From Hypericum androsaemum (lineage: Eukaryota; Streptophyta; Magnoliopsida; Malpighiales; Hypericaceae), in contig OZ023184.1 of assembly GCA_963995505.1 (NCBI GenBank), forward strand, positions 2,666,001 through 2,730,000: a DNA stretch of 64,000 nucleotides. Reading direction: 5' to 3'. A program made the position numbers and the translations under genes. Under the pieces are notes generated by a model. The model did no database searches and had not been told where the DNA came from. It saw only the letters and a program-made list of their open reading frames with translations. Shown here one piece after another: positions 48,457 through 62,000 of the stretch (position 1 is the stretch's first letter; the number at the start of each line of letters is the position of its first letter).

Positions 48457-51297
48457 ACATGATATTGTCATAAAAAATCAACAAATCAGAATGTATTTAA
48501 CAAAACAAAGCCTTTTTCGAGCGGAGATAAGGCTTCTCGGTACCATTCTTCCGCTGCGTGGGCCTAACGAGATCTGGTCTCACCGTAGACTATGGGCTTG
48601 AACCAGCTTCTGTTATTTGGGCCAGCATCTTGCGGCCCACATTGGGAGAACACTTGGAACTAACTTGGTGAATATTCTAACAAAAAGTTCAATTTGACCT
48701 CGGAATTCTAAACATATATATACCTGTAAAAAATCGAATGCGAGAAATTCAACGTTGTGAACGTTATTCAAATTCCGAGGTCAATGCAAAACATGCGCAT
48801 GTCTCCTGGTCAGCTAGAGAATTTTTCGTAGTCAATATTTCAAAATCCCTTCTATTCATATAAAATTGGATATATAGACCTTTTTTTATATTTGGTCCGA
48901 TAGCTAATATCGTATGTGGCGATGAGTAGGATTTGGGATTAGAAATTGGATTAACCCGGGCGGAAGTTTTGGATCAAGGGAAGACGGAAGAATTCAAAGA
49001 GCACGTGGGCCTTCTAGTAAAAGTCCAACCAAACATGTTCTTGTCCGCTGAAACCTTTCCAGGGATAGAAAGTCTTCGAATTAGTGCGCGCTTTTGGTTC
49101 TAGTCAACCAATTAGGCTGTCTCCATTTTAAGCATATGAATAACCTTTTGAACTTTCTAATTTTTTGTCGGGTAAAACATTGTATTCAATGTATGAACTA
49201 ATGTATATTCGACTCGAAACACCTATATTACTTTTTTTATTAAATTTTAACATTATTGTGTTTAATTTTAAACATATATTTAACTCATTTACAACGTGAT
49301 AAATAGAGTTTTATAATCTTCCATGGCCATGTTAGTTCGACCCTAATCATCTAGCTCCAAACATGGTTAGAAAAAATGTTGATTAATATCGGAAGGACAA
49401 TCAGCTTTTGTAGATATGAAACTTATCCTTGAGCAACTGGTGCATAAACATGTTGTTGGAATATGTTTGGTGGCCAACCAAATCTGGTCGTGTAGCTTTT
49501 ATTAAAATTTTCAAAAATTGTAATTTACGGTAGGCTTTATTGGTTTTTGTTGAAGTTGGCTAGAAATTCAGGACCTGTTTTTACTATTATAATCCCATTT
49601 ATATATTTCATATATAATCTAAAATATTAAAATTATAATTAGGTGGTGCAAAATATATTTTATATGAATCATATGGTATATTGACTAATAAGCTCGACTA
49701 ATCCAGATTCGAGCAGTGACTTTTGTAAAATGGCAAACCTCTCTCTGTATAAGTATTTAATAGTGCAACATTCTCAAATGCTAGTTGATGTGAATGTGTT
49801 TTGGTAGATGATGCAAAATATTCATGCATCATATGGTATTACACTTATCAACAAGACTTAAATCAACTTGGTGAGTATATTGTTATAGCTTAATTAGGTA
49901 GTGAGTTTGAGTTAGTGGAAACGCTACAGCCTTAAATATTTGTTGAAAGAATTTTGTCACATTTCAAAGTTTCACCCATCTCGAATTTGAATTAGTCAAC
50001 ATATTAGATTCATATATTAAATGGATAAACCAAAAAATATGTAGTACTAAAGTGAAAATTTTCTCACTAATTAGAATTAATTTAAATAAGTAACAAATTT
50101 AGATTCACAGGTCGAAATCAAGTCCCAACACCCATAAAAAATTCCAACGTCCCGTGTTGAGTTAAAAGCCGGTCATGTCACGGTTGCAGAGGACACCGGC
50201 ATGAAAATGGACGGCCACAAATCGCCGAGAAAATGTCAAATATCAGAAAATTCGAAAAGAGAAAAGGAAGGCGTAAAAAATCAAACTCCAGCTCGGCGAC
50301 ATGTGTTGGCGACGTGGATTGGGACCCGCAATACCCCAAAATTGTCTGTGGGCCCCTTCCTTTCCCTTTGTGGGGTCTAAACTCTAAACTGCAATTCTCC
50401 TTGGGAAAAAGAAAATATTCCCTCCCCCACCACCAGAAGATACCAAATCCCAAATCCTTTTCGGACAATAATCAAAATAAACACGGAAATACTGATAAGA
50501 GTTGTTGTAATTTAGATCAATTTAAAAAGATATTAAGGCCTTTTAAAAAAGAAAAGATATTAAAATAAGGTTTTCAATAATAATCAAACTTTTTAATTAC
50601 GCAAAGGAAATGGTAAAATACATCATCGTCTGGGAAAATTGAAATACACCATACTCCAACTAACTCACGAGTGTGTAATTAGAAGTAAAACTATCTTTCT
50701 TATTATCGTATCGAACGTACAAAGTTGCGATCACAACCTCTGCAAACGACTATGTCGCCGAGAAATTCTGTGGAAAAAACGAGCGTCAGACGTTAATGCT
50801 GCCAAGATAGATATTAAATTAAGTTTACAAATAAAAATATATAATTTCTTTGAATTGCTACTAAATAAAATAGGACAATACTAGGATATGACATTTAGCA
50901 AAAAAACGGAAATACAACCTTTTCTAGCCTAAAGACAGAATTATTTTATTACACGGCACACAGGCCACATCATGCTAACCATTTCACGGCCATCAATGAC
51001 CATATACATACCCATCATAGATCAGCCAAATGCCAAACACTTTTGTCAAAATTTTGGATAGGTTTTAGTGATATTCAAATATTTTTATTATACATATAAT
51101 ACAGTTGCCAATTTTTATTTGCACCGTTATTTTTTTAAAAAAATATTAGATAAATTTAAATGCATCCCGATAAAAACTAAGCAACTCAGACTGTAATTTC
51201 ATTATTAAAAAATAGATTGGTAACACTAACAAAAACCATGTACACAAAAAATACATCATATCTCGTAAAGATACATCATACTGCTTAGACATCACAC
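48457..51297. other. AT-rich intergenic DNA with one SINE-like copy
   Basis: No gene is recognised. About 49870-50010 carries the same order of short blocks as the SINE-like sequence at 63.8 kb (a caacttggtgag head, a ttaaatatttgttgaaagaat block and a ctcgaatttgaatta block). A higher-GC patch at about 50160-50470 has open frames on both strands but no recognisable product. The last 5 bases are the target duplication of the next element. Confidence 0.4.
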
Positions 51298-53505
51298 TGT
51301 TGTGGAAAAAGGGGTACAAGAACGTCAAGTAATCCGAGACGGTTCGGAGTGATCGTCCCAAAATCGGTCTAACTGAATGGGTGAAAAAAGAGCTAAAAAA
51401 CCTTAGACATTCGATCTAAGGGAGAGGGGGAAAAAGAACTACAGGCTAAACTAAAAAGATAAGTAACGATAGTGTTGTTTGACGTGTTGTTGATGATCCT
51501 CCTGCTCTTGTGCCCATACCCTCCTTATATAGATGATTCCAACCGCTTCAAACGATGTCAACTTGGCTTCGGCTCATGATGGAAACCGAAACCGCCTCAG
51601 ACGATACCAACTTGGCTCCGGCTCATGATGAAACCGAAACTGCCTTAGACGATACCAACTTGGCTACCAACTCATGATGAAAAACCCAAACCGCCTTAGA
51701 CAATGCCAACTTGGCTCCGACTCATGATGAGAAACCGAAACTGCCTTAGTCATATCGATGATGCCAACTTGGCTCTGGCTTATGATGAGAAACATAAATC
51801 GCCTTAGTCATATTGATGACGCCAACTTATTTTCGGCTCATGATGAGAAACACAACATGCCTTAGTCATATCGATGACGCCAATTTGGCTCTGGCTCATG
51901 ATGAGAAACACAAACTATCTTAGTCGTATCGATACCCAAACTGCCTTAGTCGTATCGATGATGCCAACCAAGCCTCGTCTCATGATGACAAACCCGAACT
52001 GCCTTAATCGTATCGATGATGCCGACTTGACTCTGGCTCATGATGAGAAACGCAAACCGCCTTAGCCGTATCGATGTCCAAACTACCTTTGTCATATTGA
52101 GGACGCCGACCTAGCCTCATCTCATGATGAGAAAATTCAAACTGCCTTAATCATATAGATGATGCCGAACACTCAATCTGATATCTCTGGTGAAAAGCAC
52201 AACGAACCCAAAGAAGCTCCTTATCCGGCCTGGCCTAACAAGGACTTGTCGTCGTCTTGGTCCCAAATGGGCCTACTCATTGGTCCAGCCCAATAAGGGT
52301 GGTCCAAACACGAGCCTCGTCGGTCTAGCCTCAGTGGAGCGTTATCATCGGCCTGGCTTGAAACAAAGAGCTTGTCGGTCCAGCCCGAATGGGCATCCCA
52401 TCCGTCTGGTCCCAAGAGTGCCTACTCGTTGGTCCGGCCACATAGGCTCAACGTCGGTCTGACTTACAAAGCGGAATACAAGAGGACCATAAACTGGTCT
52501 AAAAGTCATTGGTCCAACCTATAGTGGGTTTGCCGATCCCGTAATGGGCCGCCGGTCTTATAATGGGCCTGTTGGCCTGGCTCGTCGATCCGACTTCGTC
52601 AAAGGTCCGTCTTTAGAGCCCAATATCGTTGGTCCAGCTTGTCCCTATGGAGGTCGTCGGTCTGGCTTGTCCCATTGGAGGTGGTTGGTCGGCCCTAAGA
52701 AGAGGCCTTCGGTTTGGTGATGAAAGATGGGAGTCATCAGTCCGGTCTCGAAAGAGGGAGGCTATTGGTCTGGCCTTACAATAAATTTTAGATCCTCTTA
52801 CACTCCGAATCCAAAGATTAGGTAAACTACAAAGTCGTAGATCTATGTTTTGGCTTCACATAGCAACTTGAATCGTCTCAATCCGATCTCTGGATGAAAA
52901 GTTATGCTCATTTCTCCGAAGAGCATTACCTAAGCGGAAGGACCAACCGGACTGACAGCATGTAAGGAAGGGGATCGAACCGACATTAAGTGAAGGCATC
53001 ATGTGAAGGAGACTGGACCGCTCGCATGCAAAAGCGAGCACCCACCTTGACCTGGATTTTTGACCTTTTTTCGTTTCGAATCTGAAGAAGTCATAAACTA
53101 AAAAATTGTAGGTCTTTGTCTTATCGTTTCATAGCCAAAAGAATCAGCTCAATCTGATATCCTAGTCATAATCTACGGCTGATCTACCAAAGATGGACGG
53201 CACCATCTAATGACAAGCCGAAGTGAATCGAGGACAACAAATCAACGCAGTCTCAAGTAGGCGCCAGTCTACCACCTAAACAAGATACTGATTGATCAAC
53301 TTCCATGAGATTTCAATCTTCCAACCTCAATGAGGCACCGATCTAGACATCTACCGACACCAGTCCACCAAGGCACCGTGTTGCCAACCACCCGACACTG
53401 ATTTCTTCGAGATGATACCGATCACCCGACACCAGTCTTTTAAAGACGACACCATTCACTTCAAAATATTGTTGAGAATGCCGAGATCATTTTTTTACCT
53501 CAACA
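51298..53505 (-). mobile_element. Solo LTR, 2.2 kb, with internal minisatellite
   Basis: Starts TGTTGTGG and ends CTCAACA, flanked by a perfect 5-bp target duplication cacac (51293-51297 and 53506-53510). A TATA-like TATATAAGG reads on the minus strand near 51525, so the LTR is in reverse orientation with a very long U3. There is no gag-pol. The U3 holds a minisatellite (51540-52170) and a second degenerate repeat field rich in gtcggtctggc (about 52220-52790). A very long, repeat-filled LTR is typical of Gypsy-class elements. Confidence 0.88.
51540..52170. repeat. Minisatellite within the solo LTR
   Basis: About ten imperfect direct copies of a unit of 50-58 bases built on gccaacttggctctggctca, tgatgagaaac and gccttagtcatatcgatga. 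Early units are shorter because they lack the tatcgatga part. Confidence 0.85.
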
Positions 53506-53510
53506 CACAC

Positions 53511-54742
53511 TAATGAAAATATCCGATGTACAATTTAAGGAATGATTTAATTTTAATATCGGAAGTTTTTTTTATAAATATCCGATGCTATATAATTTTT
53601 AGGAATTAATTTAAAGTACAATGTGGTACTATAAAACAAAGTACAACATGGTAGAGCAGATACACTTGAAGTACTCCTCCCATTGTACTCCGATTGAAAA
53701 GTGTAATGTATTTCAAGAAAAAAAACACAAAAAAGCAAAATTCACTGGACTGTTTGGTGGCTTTGCTTTTCATTCATTGATGGAACTTTCTACCAACTTC
53801 AAGATTAATGTAGAAATTACAACATGCAGTTGCTGTTAGAAGATAATTAAAGTCAATTTCAAATGTTGTTGCTGGTGCAAGGTAAAGTTTAAAAATAATA
53901 ACGATCCAAGTAGTAAGAAACTTAAATTCGTATCTCGGGCTCAACTATTAGGAATGCAAAAAATATTATTGAGAAAATCGCACCATAAAATAAGATTCGA
54001 CAATATTTGACTATAAATACCGATAATAAAAGAACTTTAAATATAATCTAATCTGATTCAGACAGTTAATAACACTATATGTAATCTACGTAAGATTTTA
54101 CTTTGTCGTGCCACATAAATTTCAAAAAATAATTATATTAATTCCACAGAATTCCACTCGGTACTAATGCCATCTAGAAAGAGGCAAACATATTTATTTT
54201 GGGAGTCATAGTCACAGCTGAGTCAGAAACTGAGTCCTCATTCGTGACTCACATTCCTCTTTATATTATTTGTCTTGGTGGGTGACGCTGACATTTAAAC
54301 TTTATATTATACATAACCATAAGATTTAATTAAATTTCATTATCTACTTTTATTAGGATGGCCCATTGATGCGTCCAAGGAGCAATACATAATCCCTTCG
54401 GAAGGTAGCTCGATGGCTAGCTAGGTAGGTAGCAGGCTAGCAACCAATAAAATTTAATTCATCATTTCTTAATAATTATGTTATTTTTTAAATGACGAAC
54501 ATTGGAATTTTTATTTTCCGTGTCAAAAGAATATTCGGTCGAAATTATTCCTGAACAAATAGAAACGTCTATGATCATAGCATCAGCCTTTATAATATAA
54601 TTACTAGAATTTGAATATTTGAATAATCGAAAATTATTCATGTGCTACAAGTAGATCGGGACCTTGAGGTAATTAGATTAATTGCTCTCATCAATTCAGT
54701 TTTTGTGGCCGATATATTGTTTTTCATTCTAATTTGCACCAT
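53511..54742. other. AT-rich intergenic DNA
   Basis: Nothing recognisable; a short tagctagg-type repeat lies at about 54407-54440. Confidence 0.4.
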
Positions 54743-54750
54743 GTAATATG

Positions 54751-55175
54751 CAAGGTTTTCAAATATGACCCGGAGAGCGACTCGCTCTGACCTCCGGGTC
54801 ACGGTCCGACTGATACTTTTTTATATTAAAAAATATATTTTTATTAATATTTTAATTATCCCTACCCCACTACTCCAGCCAAAATATTCGACCAATCCTG
54901 TTTTTTGGTTCAACCTTATAAAAATATCAGACCAAACATAATTTTTCTCTTTTTATTATGATTTGGTTATTTTTTGGGTCAAAATGTCTGACCAACTCTC
55001 ATTTATTGGTTCAACCTTACGAACCAGAAAATACGGGGTCAAAAATTCGATCAAACTGCTAAGTCCGACTATTTTTTGGGCAGTTAGTAAGGTTGGCGGG
55101 TTTTTGACCAAATTCGGTACGCTTTACTGGCCGAATCACTATCAGACCGATCGGACCACATATTTAAAAACCTTG
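54751..55175. mobile_element. hAT-type MITE
   Basis: A 425-bp element with inverted ends CAAGGTTTTCAAATATG / CAAGGTTTTTAAATATG, flanked by gtaatatg (54743-54750) and gtaatacg (55176-55183), an 8-bp target duplication with one change. Subterminal gtccga motifs resemble those of the 815-bp element at 47.6 kb, suggesting a related family. No coding sequence. Confidence 0.87.
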
Positions 55176-55634
55176 GTAATACGTGCTTTAATTACTTAAA
55201 TACCTCCCAATTTATAGCTAGGTATCATCCTAAAATCAATAGAGTTCTGTGATAATTTTGCAGTGGTCCAATCAAACAATTCAATATTCGACCAAAAGTC
55301 TAAGAATTCAATCAAACATAAGTAATAAAAATTGAACAACTTAAGGATCGTTTATTAAGTTAAGAAAAATTTATGTTGATATTTCATTTATCAAATACAT
55401 CGAAATCATATATATCTATATTAGAGATTGTTAAGATTATCACATCGGTAATTTCGAGTATAATGGACTTGTTTACAAATGTTGAAAATATATCAATCTT
55501 TTGTGTTAATATTTTGGATTGAATATAAAAATTATAAAAAATGTGTGATACTATTTATTTATTTTTCTGATTTGTGTGTTCTAAATTGAGACCACCTTGG
55601 TGAAAATCAATTACCAAACACACATAGAGGGTGT

Positions 55635-55745
55635 AATGCCAATGACCATTTGGCCTCGCGGTATAGGTGTTGGAAGATTTGATGGAAGTCCAGGGTTCAA
55701 ACCTTGGTTTAGGAGTATTCTTGGTATAATTTACCTTTAAAAAAA
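55635..55745 (+). repeat. tRNA-derived SINE-like sequence
   Basis: Contains a B-box-like GGTTCAAACC (about 55694) preceded by an A-box-like tggcctcgcggta about 45 bases upstream, the internal RNA polymerase III promoter spacing of tRNA-derived SINEs. It ends near an A-rich tract (aaaaaaac at about 55737). No clear target duplication. Confidence 0.5.
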
Positions 55746-56203
55746 CATAGAGGGTGGAATATATTAATTGAAATAATAGTTGAGTTTTAGTTCTAAGGGA
55801 ATCTTTTGGAGCTATCTCTATTCACATTCAGAAAAAAAATAAAGTATCTTCGATCCCTTTGAAATTAATCAAACAACTCCTCCAAATGATTAAATATATG
55901 TGCAATTACGTAGATCAACATGCACCCCTCTATTATTTAATCTCAGAGATCATGAGCGCCTCGCAAATAATACAGTATATGTGTAATGTTAATAATTAAC
56001 GAACATATCTCCAATGTACAAAAAGGTGATTGACGTAGTCACAAAAAATGATATTTTATAATTATCATTTGGGTTTTTATGTTTTGTGATACTGATTTTT
56101 TGTCGTATTGAGCTTTCTATTGGTTTTATTTTTTTTATTATATCTAGAATTTGTTAGTTAATTTGAATCTATAGCTACGTGTTATTAGAGTAAGAGTTAG
56201 GTT
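55746..56203. other. AT-rich intergenic DNA
   Basis: Nothing recognisable. Confidence 0.4.
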
Positions 56204-56211
56204 ATCCTTAT

Positions 56212-56837
56212 TAGGGATGGTAAAAATATCTTTACTCTGAGAGTCGGATTCTACTCTTATCGCGTGGATCGAAGATATGTTGACTTTGACTGGGTCTAGG
56301 GTAGAATCTGGGTATGTGTCCACTTTTTGAGGTAGGATCTAGGGTATGGTATGAATCCCATGAATTCCTACCCTACCCTTACCCTTTTACCACAATTTGG
56401 ACCATACCCTAACTAGACCCTACTTAGATCCTAATTAGACTAATTTATCTTTAAATTTTACTTATAAATTGTAATAGAGTTCTTAAATATTTTGGAATAT
56501 GCCCCATGATATCGACTCTGAAATTCGAAGTATATATAATTTTAATTTTCTTTATTGATATATTAGATATTTCATGATTAATCTTCACATATCCATTATA
56601 ATTTATTTGAATTTTATATAAAGAATTAAAATTTTATGTTTAAAACGTATCAAAAATATCTTGCATTTAATTCAAGGGTCGGACTTTGTAGAACTGTGTA
56701 GACCTTGAGAGTAAAAGTATGGGTATAGTAATGAGATTTGTCGAGGGTCTATGGTAGGGTATGGGTCCAACTTTCCAAACTAGAATATATGTAAGATCTT
56801 ACGAATACCCTACTCTACCTACTCATTGCCATCCCTA
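56212..56837. mobile_element. hAT-type non-autonomous element (TAGGGATGG termini)
   Basis: A 626-bp element with inverted ends TAGGGATGGTAA / TAGGGATGGCAA, flanked by atccttat (56204-56211) and atcgttat (56838-56845), an 8-bp duplication with one change. Subterminal gggta / taccc repeats occur in both halves. The termini match the common Ac/Tam3-type ending in plants. No coding sequence. Confidence 0.87.
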
Positions 56838-57014
56838 ATCGTTATTAAAAAAATTATAGTGTGTTTCTCTTTTCTTAGGATCGGTTTCTCAGTTGGTTGT
56901 AAAAAAAAAAAGTTTTGCGTTTCTCAGTTTTAACAACCATGAATTGATAGATGTTATTTTTTTACGGTAAAATTTTACACCATGATTATAGAAATTGAAC
57001 CCGAAATCCACGCC

Positions 57015-57169
57015 AAAAATGGCCAAGTATTAATGGGAATTCCTTATCTACTCTCCGAAAAATATTTATTTGGACAAGGACTTCCAAATAAATTATAAGC
57101 TAAACCCGTGTTGACAAATAACCATCCTGCAATGAATAGAGAAGGGATAGTAATGCTATGAATGACCCA
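57015..57169 (-). pseudogene. psbE: Plastid psbE fragment in nuclear DNA (NUPT)
   Basis: On the minus strand the frame reads [20 protein letters not shown] and continues [20 protein letters not shown], which is the membrane helix and following segment of cytochrome b559 alpha, a photosystem II subunit encoded in the plastid. The family His in WVIHS is present. A stop follows where the plastid gene has Gln, and substitutions (such as PCPNK for PRPNE) show decay. The N-terminal codons are missing. It is a transferred fragment, not a gene. Confidence 0.88.
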
Positions 57170-59080
57170 AAACCATCCCAAGCCTAACATGGCCTTTTTT
57201 ATTTCATATGGATAGAAGGATGAACTACCTATAAGGTGCAATCAAGCTCAATTTTCTTTCTTTCTTTCAACACTTTAAAAAAAGGTGTGGTAGGGAAAGA
57301 GTACAAGTTGGGTATGGCGAGAATCAATGGAAAACAACGTGAGAGTAGCAGACGCTATCTGCCTAGCGAATGCTAAGTGGGGTTCATTCAGGCTGAGATT
57401 TTGAGGACCTAGCGGCCACTAGGTAGCGCTGACAGTTGTTTCCTGTTTTGCTCCGACTCTTGTTTTTGAATCTAAGAACGACCTAGATAGATTACTTGAT
57501 GTACAAGGTTTGTCTATACATAAAGGCATGTTACCCAGGTTATGTATGACTTTGTGACTACTCATCAATAAAAATTCTCATTTCTCCCAGTGAATGCATT
57601 AGGACAAACCACGTAATCTCTTGTGATCGTATTCTTTGCACGCTATTGTTCTCTTGTGAGCGTAATTCCTAATAGTACCCTGATAGGAAAACTATATTGA
57701 CGTTAACATTGCAAAATAATATCACACTATCAAATCCATTTCCCACAGTTCTTTGCCATATACAAGCTAATTTGGAGTTGTCCCGCGTGGAACCCATTTC
57801 TTCCATTGTGGTTTTGTCATTCATCCTCGCCATAATACAATGTTGTAAAAATGAAACACGTTGTAATGTAAAAATGTATCAACATGGGAGCGTTTTAGGG
57901 GGGAAAAAAACCTGCGGAAACAAGGGTGATTTTTATAGTCACACCACATATATGATTTAGTACATTCGAGATAGGACAAAACTAAAAAATTTTCCGAAAT
58001 AGATAGATTTATTTAAAAAATAGAAAATGGAAGCGGCCAGGTACCATTTTCGAATATTTTGAGTTTAAGTTTTACGAATTTAAAATGGCGAATGCCGATA
58101 GCAAGTATGTTCTGTATTAGTGGAGATTGAGTTGTAGACTTTGTATAGCAGTCTTATAGTGCTATTGAGGCAACTCTTTTCTCTATTATCATTTTTTCTT
58201 TTGCCACGATAGGGTTTATAGTGAGGCCATCGGCTACAATCCCGGATTTGTTATGTCTGGAGAGTCACCACTCACTAATATATGGGATACTCTCCCAAAA
58301 AAACAAATAGAAAAAATATAATTAGGAAAGTTATCCTAAATAAATAATGATGAACGATGATCGGATTTGAAAACGATAATTGAAAAAATGGAGTAGCGAT
58401 TATCAATTACAAGCAATGCAAGACCGGTTCCATGGAAACTGGAATGAGTATTCGTGAATCTTTCAAATAATAAGATATAGGAAACAGTTTGTATTATTCC
58501 TGACATTAATATTTTCTCTGGGTATATCCAATATTGCTGTCGTACGAATGATAGATAATGATACTTTATTTTTTGTAATATAAAATTTGGTTTAAGCATT
58601 ATCTTCTGACGGGGATTATGCAATCGTCCGTTGTTACCATTGTAGGATAAAAATACTTATCAGAAAACAACCATTGAACGTATATATTTGATCATTTTTC
58701 CTACTCATAAGAAATTACTTTTGTTGTTTAGCTTTTTTTTAAATTTATTTAGCTCTTTTCTATAAATGAGATGTTATTTTGTAGTATTTCCCAAATGTTG
58801 CTCTTACAAATAAATCCGTGATGTGTTTTTTTGAAAATAATTAAGAATTTCAATATGGCCAATGTTTCCTATCACTTTGTAATCTTCGCAACCGATCACT
58901 TTATTTTAATATTTTTGGGGCAAGAACTCTTTTGGGTTTCTATCAAACAAATTTAGTAGATACTAGCCAATATATAGTTTGTCATCTTCCATGATGGGTG
59001 GTCACCTAATTTATTTTCTTATCAATTGGTTGGATGGAAAAAAATAAGTGCACGTTTACGTGGATACCTCACTAGCTATT
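57170..59080. other. Intergenic DNA with possible LTR 3' part
   Basis: At about 57300-57660 the order of a short open stretch, a tataca-like patch, atcaataaaaattctc and gtgatcgtattctttgcacgc resembles the R-U5 end of a Copia-type LTR, but no second copy or target duplication is seen. The rest (57660-59080) is AT-rich without features. Confidence 0.35.
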
Positions 59081-62000
59081 TGATGCGGAAAAATATATAA
59101 GAGAACATGAGAAATAAACATATTTGAAATAGTTATTTCAAGAGTGATCTAATGAAAAGAGAAAAAAAGAAGAGAAGATAAAATGGGTAGAAGGAAATTT
59201 TATTGAAAGAAAAAGACAAAAATGGTAAAAATGGAAAAAAGATAAAAGCTATAAAAAAGGAAAAAAGATAAAAGCTAAAAAACTTGGAGATTTCATATAT
59301 ATGATATGTGGTGTCCCGTCTTCTTCCCCTAAGCCTTGCTTATATGAAAAAGTCCTAGCACTGGCCTCTTACTTTAGGCTGTATTTTAGTTTGACTTATA
59401 CCTTGAAGTCTACCTCTACATCTATCCTTATCGAACACCTACTGATGTACGAGAAATTGAAAACAATTAAACAAACAATGAAATAGTATAGTGAATAAGT
59501 AAGGTTCGTAACTGAGAATTGGAACACGAAATCTAGACAGTCAATTATTTGTAGCGTGGTAACCAAAATTGTAAGAAAGTAAACAAGTTGTACGAAAATA
59601 AACAAAATTAAGGAATGTAAGTAAAAGAGTTGTGATTCGATGGAGACAAATGAGCATGATACCCTTATGGACTACCTATCTATGTCGAAACTATAATTTT
59701 TCTGAAGCTCTAACTAGTACCCGCAGTGTTCTAGTGCATCATCCTAACGCTTTCGCTCATTAGGATGATAAAACTAAGCTAGAGTAGTTCACGATTACTA
59801 ACCAACGCTTCCGCTCATTAATTAGACCGAGAACTAAACTAAATTCAATTATGAAGTTAACTCCTAGCGGGTTATCCCTTAGTATCAAGATTTCTCATTA
59901 ATACCTTAAGACATGCCAATTGACTCTTCCGTTAATTCTAATGCCTTTCGGTCCATTATCATCAACTAACATCATAATCTAAGTGATCAAGTTAGATTAA
60001 GCATTACGATCATCAATTAACAACTACTACGAAAGATAATCAAACTATAGCCCAACACAGACAAGTAATCACATAATTAGGGCATCGCACTCACAAGAGA
60101 ACTACTCGCTAAGCATAATCATAAAGCACATGATATTAATAGAAGACATAATAACGAATAGCATAAAAGATAGAGATAGAGAAAGCTTAGTCATTCGAGT
60201 AAGCCTTGCCAAACACCTCCACGTAGCTATCCGAAATCATGACTTTATTAATGATCAAAAGTAGTCTCAATGTCTGGAATAATGTGTGTCTATAAAACCT
60301 AAGAGACTATGGCTTTATATAGCCAAGCCAACTAACTAGAAAATAGGAAAATCTAGGAGAGTTCACCTAAACTAGAAGTCTTTCTCGCCAAGGAAAATAA
60401 CATAACTAGGGTCCTAGGGCCGAAACAGGAGGTCATAAGTTGTAAGAATCCGAATTAGGTCGAATATCTGACAAATAGGAAGCTAGAAAAAATTTGGAAT
60501 CAACGCCCGGCAGCTGCCGGGTGCCTGGCTGGCGACGGGTTTGAGTGGTTTTCTTCTTCCGGCGGCCACCGGGTTCTTGGCACCCGCCGGGTCTTGGTCA
60601 GCATCATCATATCTTCGTATTTTCTCGTTTGGCCCTCTTCTGCTCCGAATTGGACCTCGACCATAAAAGACAAAATATAGATCACTCTTCAAGCTTTCCA
60701 ACGATATCTCATTTGTTGTAATCCGATTCCCAAGTAAAAAGTTGTGGCTCTTGTAATATAGTCTTTTGAAATCACCCCTTCAACGGCTTTCAATGAGCTT
60801 CACTTCCTATCACAAAATATGACAATGGGTAGAAATCTACTCCAAGACTCAAACACATAGAAACAACAAAAGACTCAATGTGACAAGACAAAAATGAACG
60901 AAAATACGACTAAACATATATGAAACACATAACAAAATATGAGTGTTTACACACTCGTCACCTACTCCTACCGGCTTTGAGAAATTTTAGTGTTATCTAA
61001 CTTCGTGCATTTCCAACTTCCTCGAACTCATGTTTTCTCAACTTTCTTGACCTTGTGCTTATCCGACCTCCTCGCATTTATTGTTTCCTCTTTCTTCGTT
61101 AGCTACCTTTGGTTGGGCTCTTGATATCAATCGGAGGTTGCACTGAGGCCGGTGCTAGCAGAAGGTAGCACCATAGCTGGTGCTAGCTACTCTAAGTGAA
61201 GCAAAGCTAGAGCCAAGTATTCCACACACAAAATGAGCCTCAAGTAGAGCCAAGTCAGTGCCACCCTTGACGCTAGGTAGAGCTAAGTCAAAGCCACAGT
61301 TGGCACAAAGTATGGGTAAGTTAGAGCACCACTTCTGACACTAAGTGGAGCAAAGTAACCGTAACTTTGGCACCAATTGGAGGCAAGGTAGGGCCACCCT
61401 GACGCTAGATGGAACTAACTCAACACAAAAGTTGGCGCCAAGTGGAGGGAATGTAACTTCAAGGCCGGTACTAGAGTGAACGACTTAGCCTGATCAACTC
61501 CAACTTTGGGCCCTTATATTTTCTACTTCAACAATGTGTGTGTCCTCTTTCCAATGAGACTAACTTTGACCGAAATCTTTAACCCTCAGCTGGAGCTATT
61601 AGCACCACAATGCTTCTTAGAGTGGCATAGCCGATGCTAACATGGGACAAATTTAGCACCAAGGTTGGCGGTGATATGGGTTAACTTAGCGCCAATGTAT
61701 GGGTGATATGGGCCAACTTAGCACCAAGGTTGGAAGACGTCACATAAATACAAAGTTGTAGACATATGTCGTATATTTTACACAGAAATTTGAATCACCT
61801 CAATATACATTAAGATAAAAAGTTATGGCTATTTTACCAAGATGTGTTCACTTAAGTAAGGGGTAGCACCAAGGTTGGTGCTAGAAAGATATAGATGATT
61901 TACCAAACTCTGATGATCCTCAATGAAGAAACCAATGTCATGACTTAAAGTCTTGTTTGACCCTTTTCCATGCAGAATTAGGCAACGCCATAGAAATATG

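Noticed and set aside
50178..50568. Frames on both strands in a GC-richer patch
   Set aside because: They mirror each other on opposite strands and have low-complexity Lys/Arg composition without a domain.
51540..52170. Regularly spaced repeats that could suggest a CRISPR array
   Set aside because: Units are imperfect and contiguous, without constant repeats separated by unique spacers, and they lie inside a solo LTR of a plant genome.
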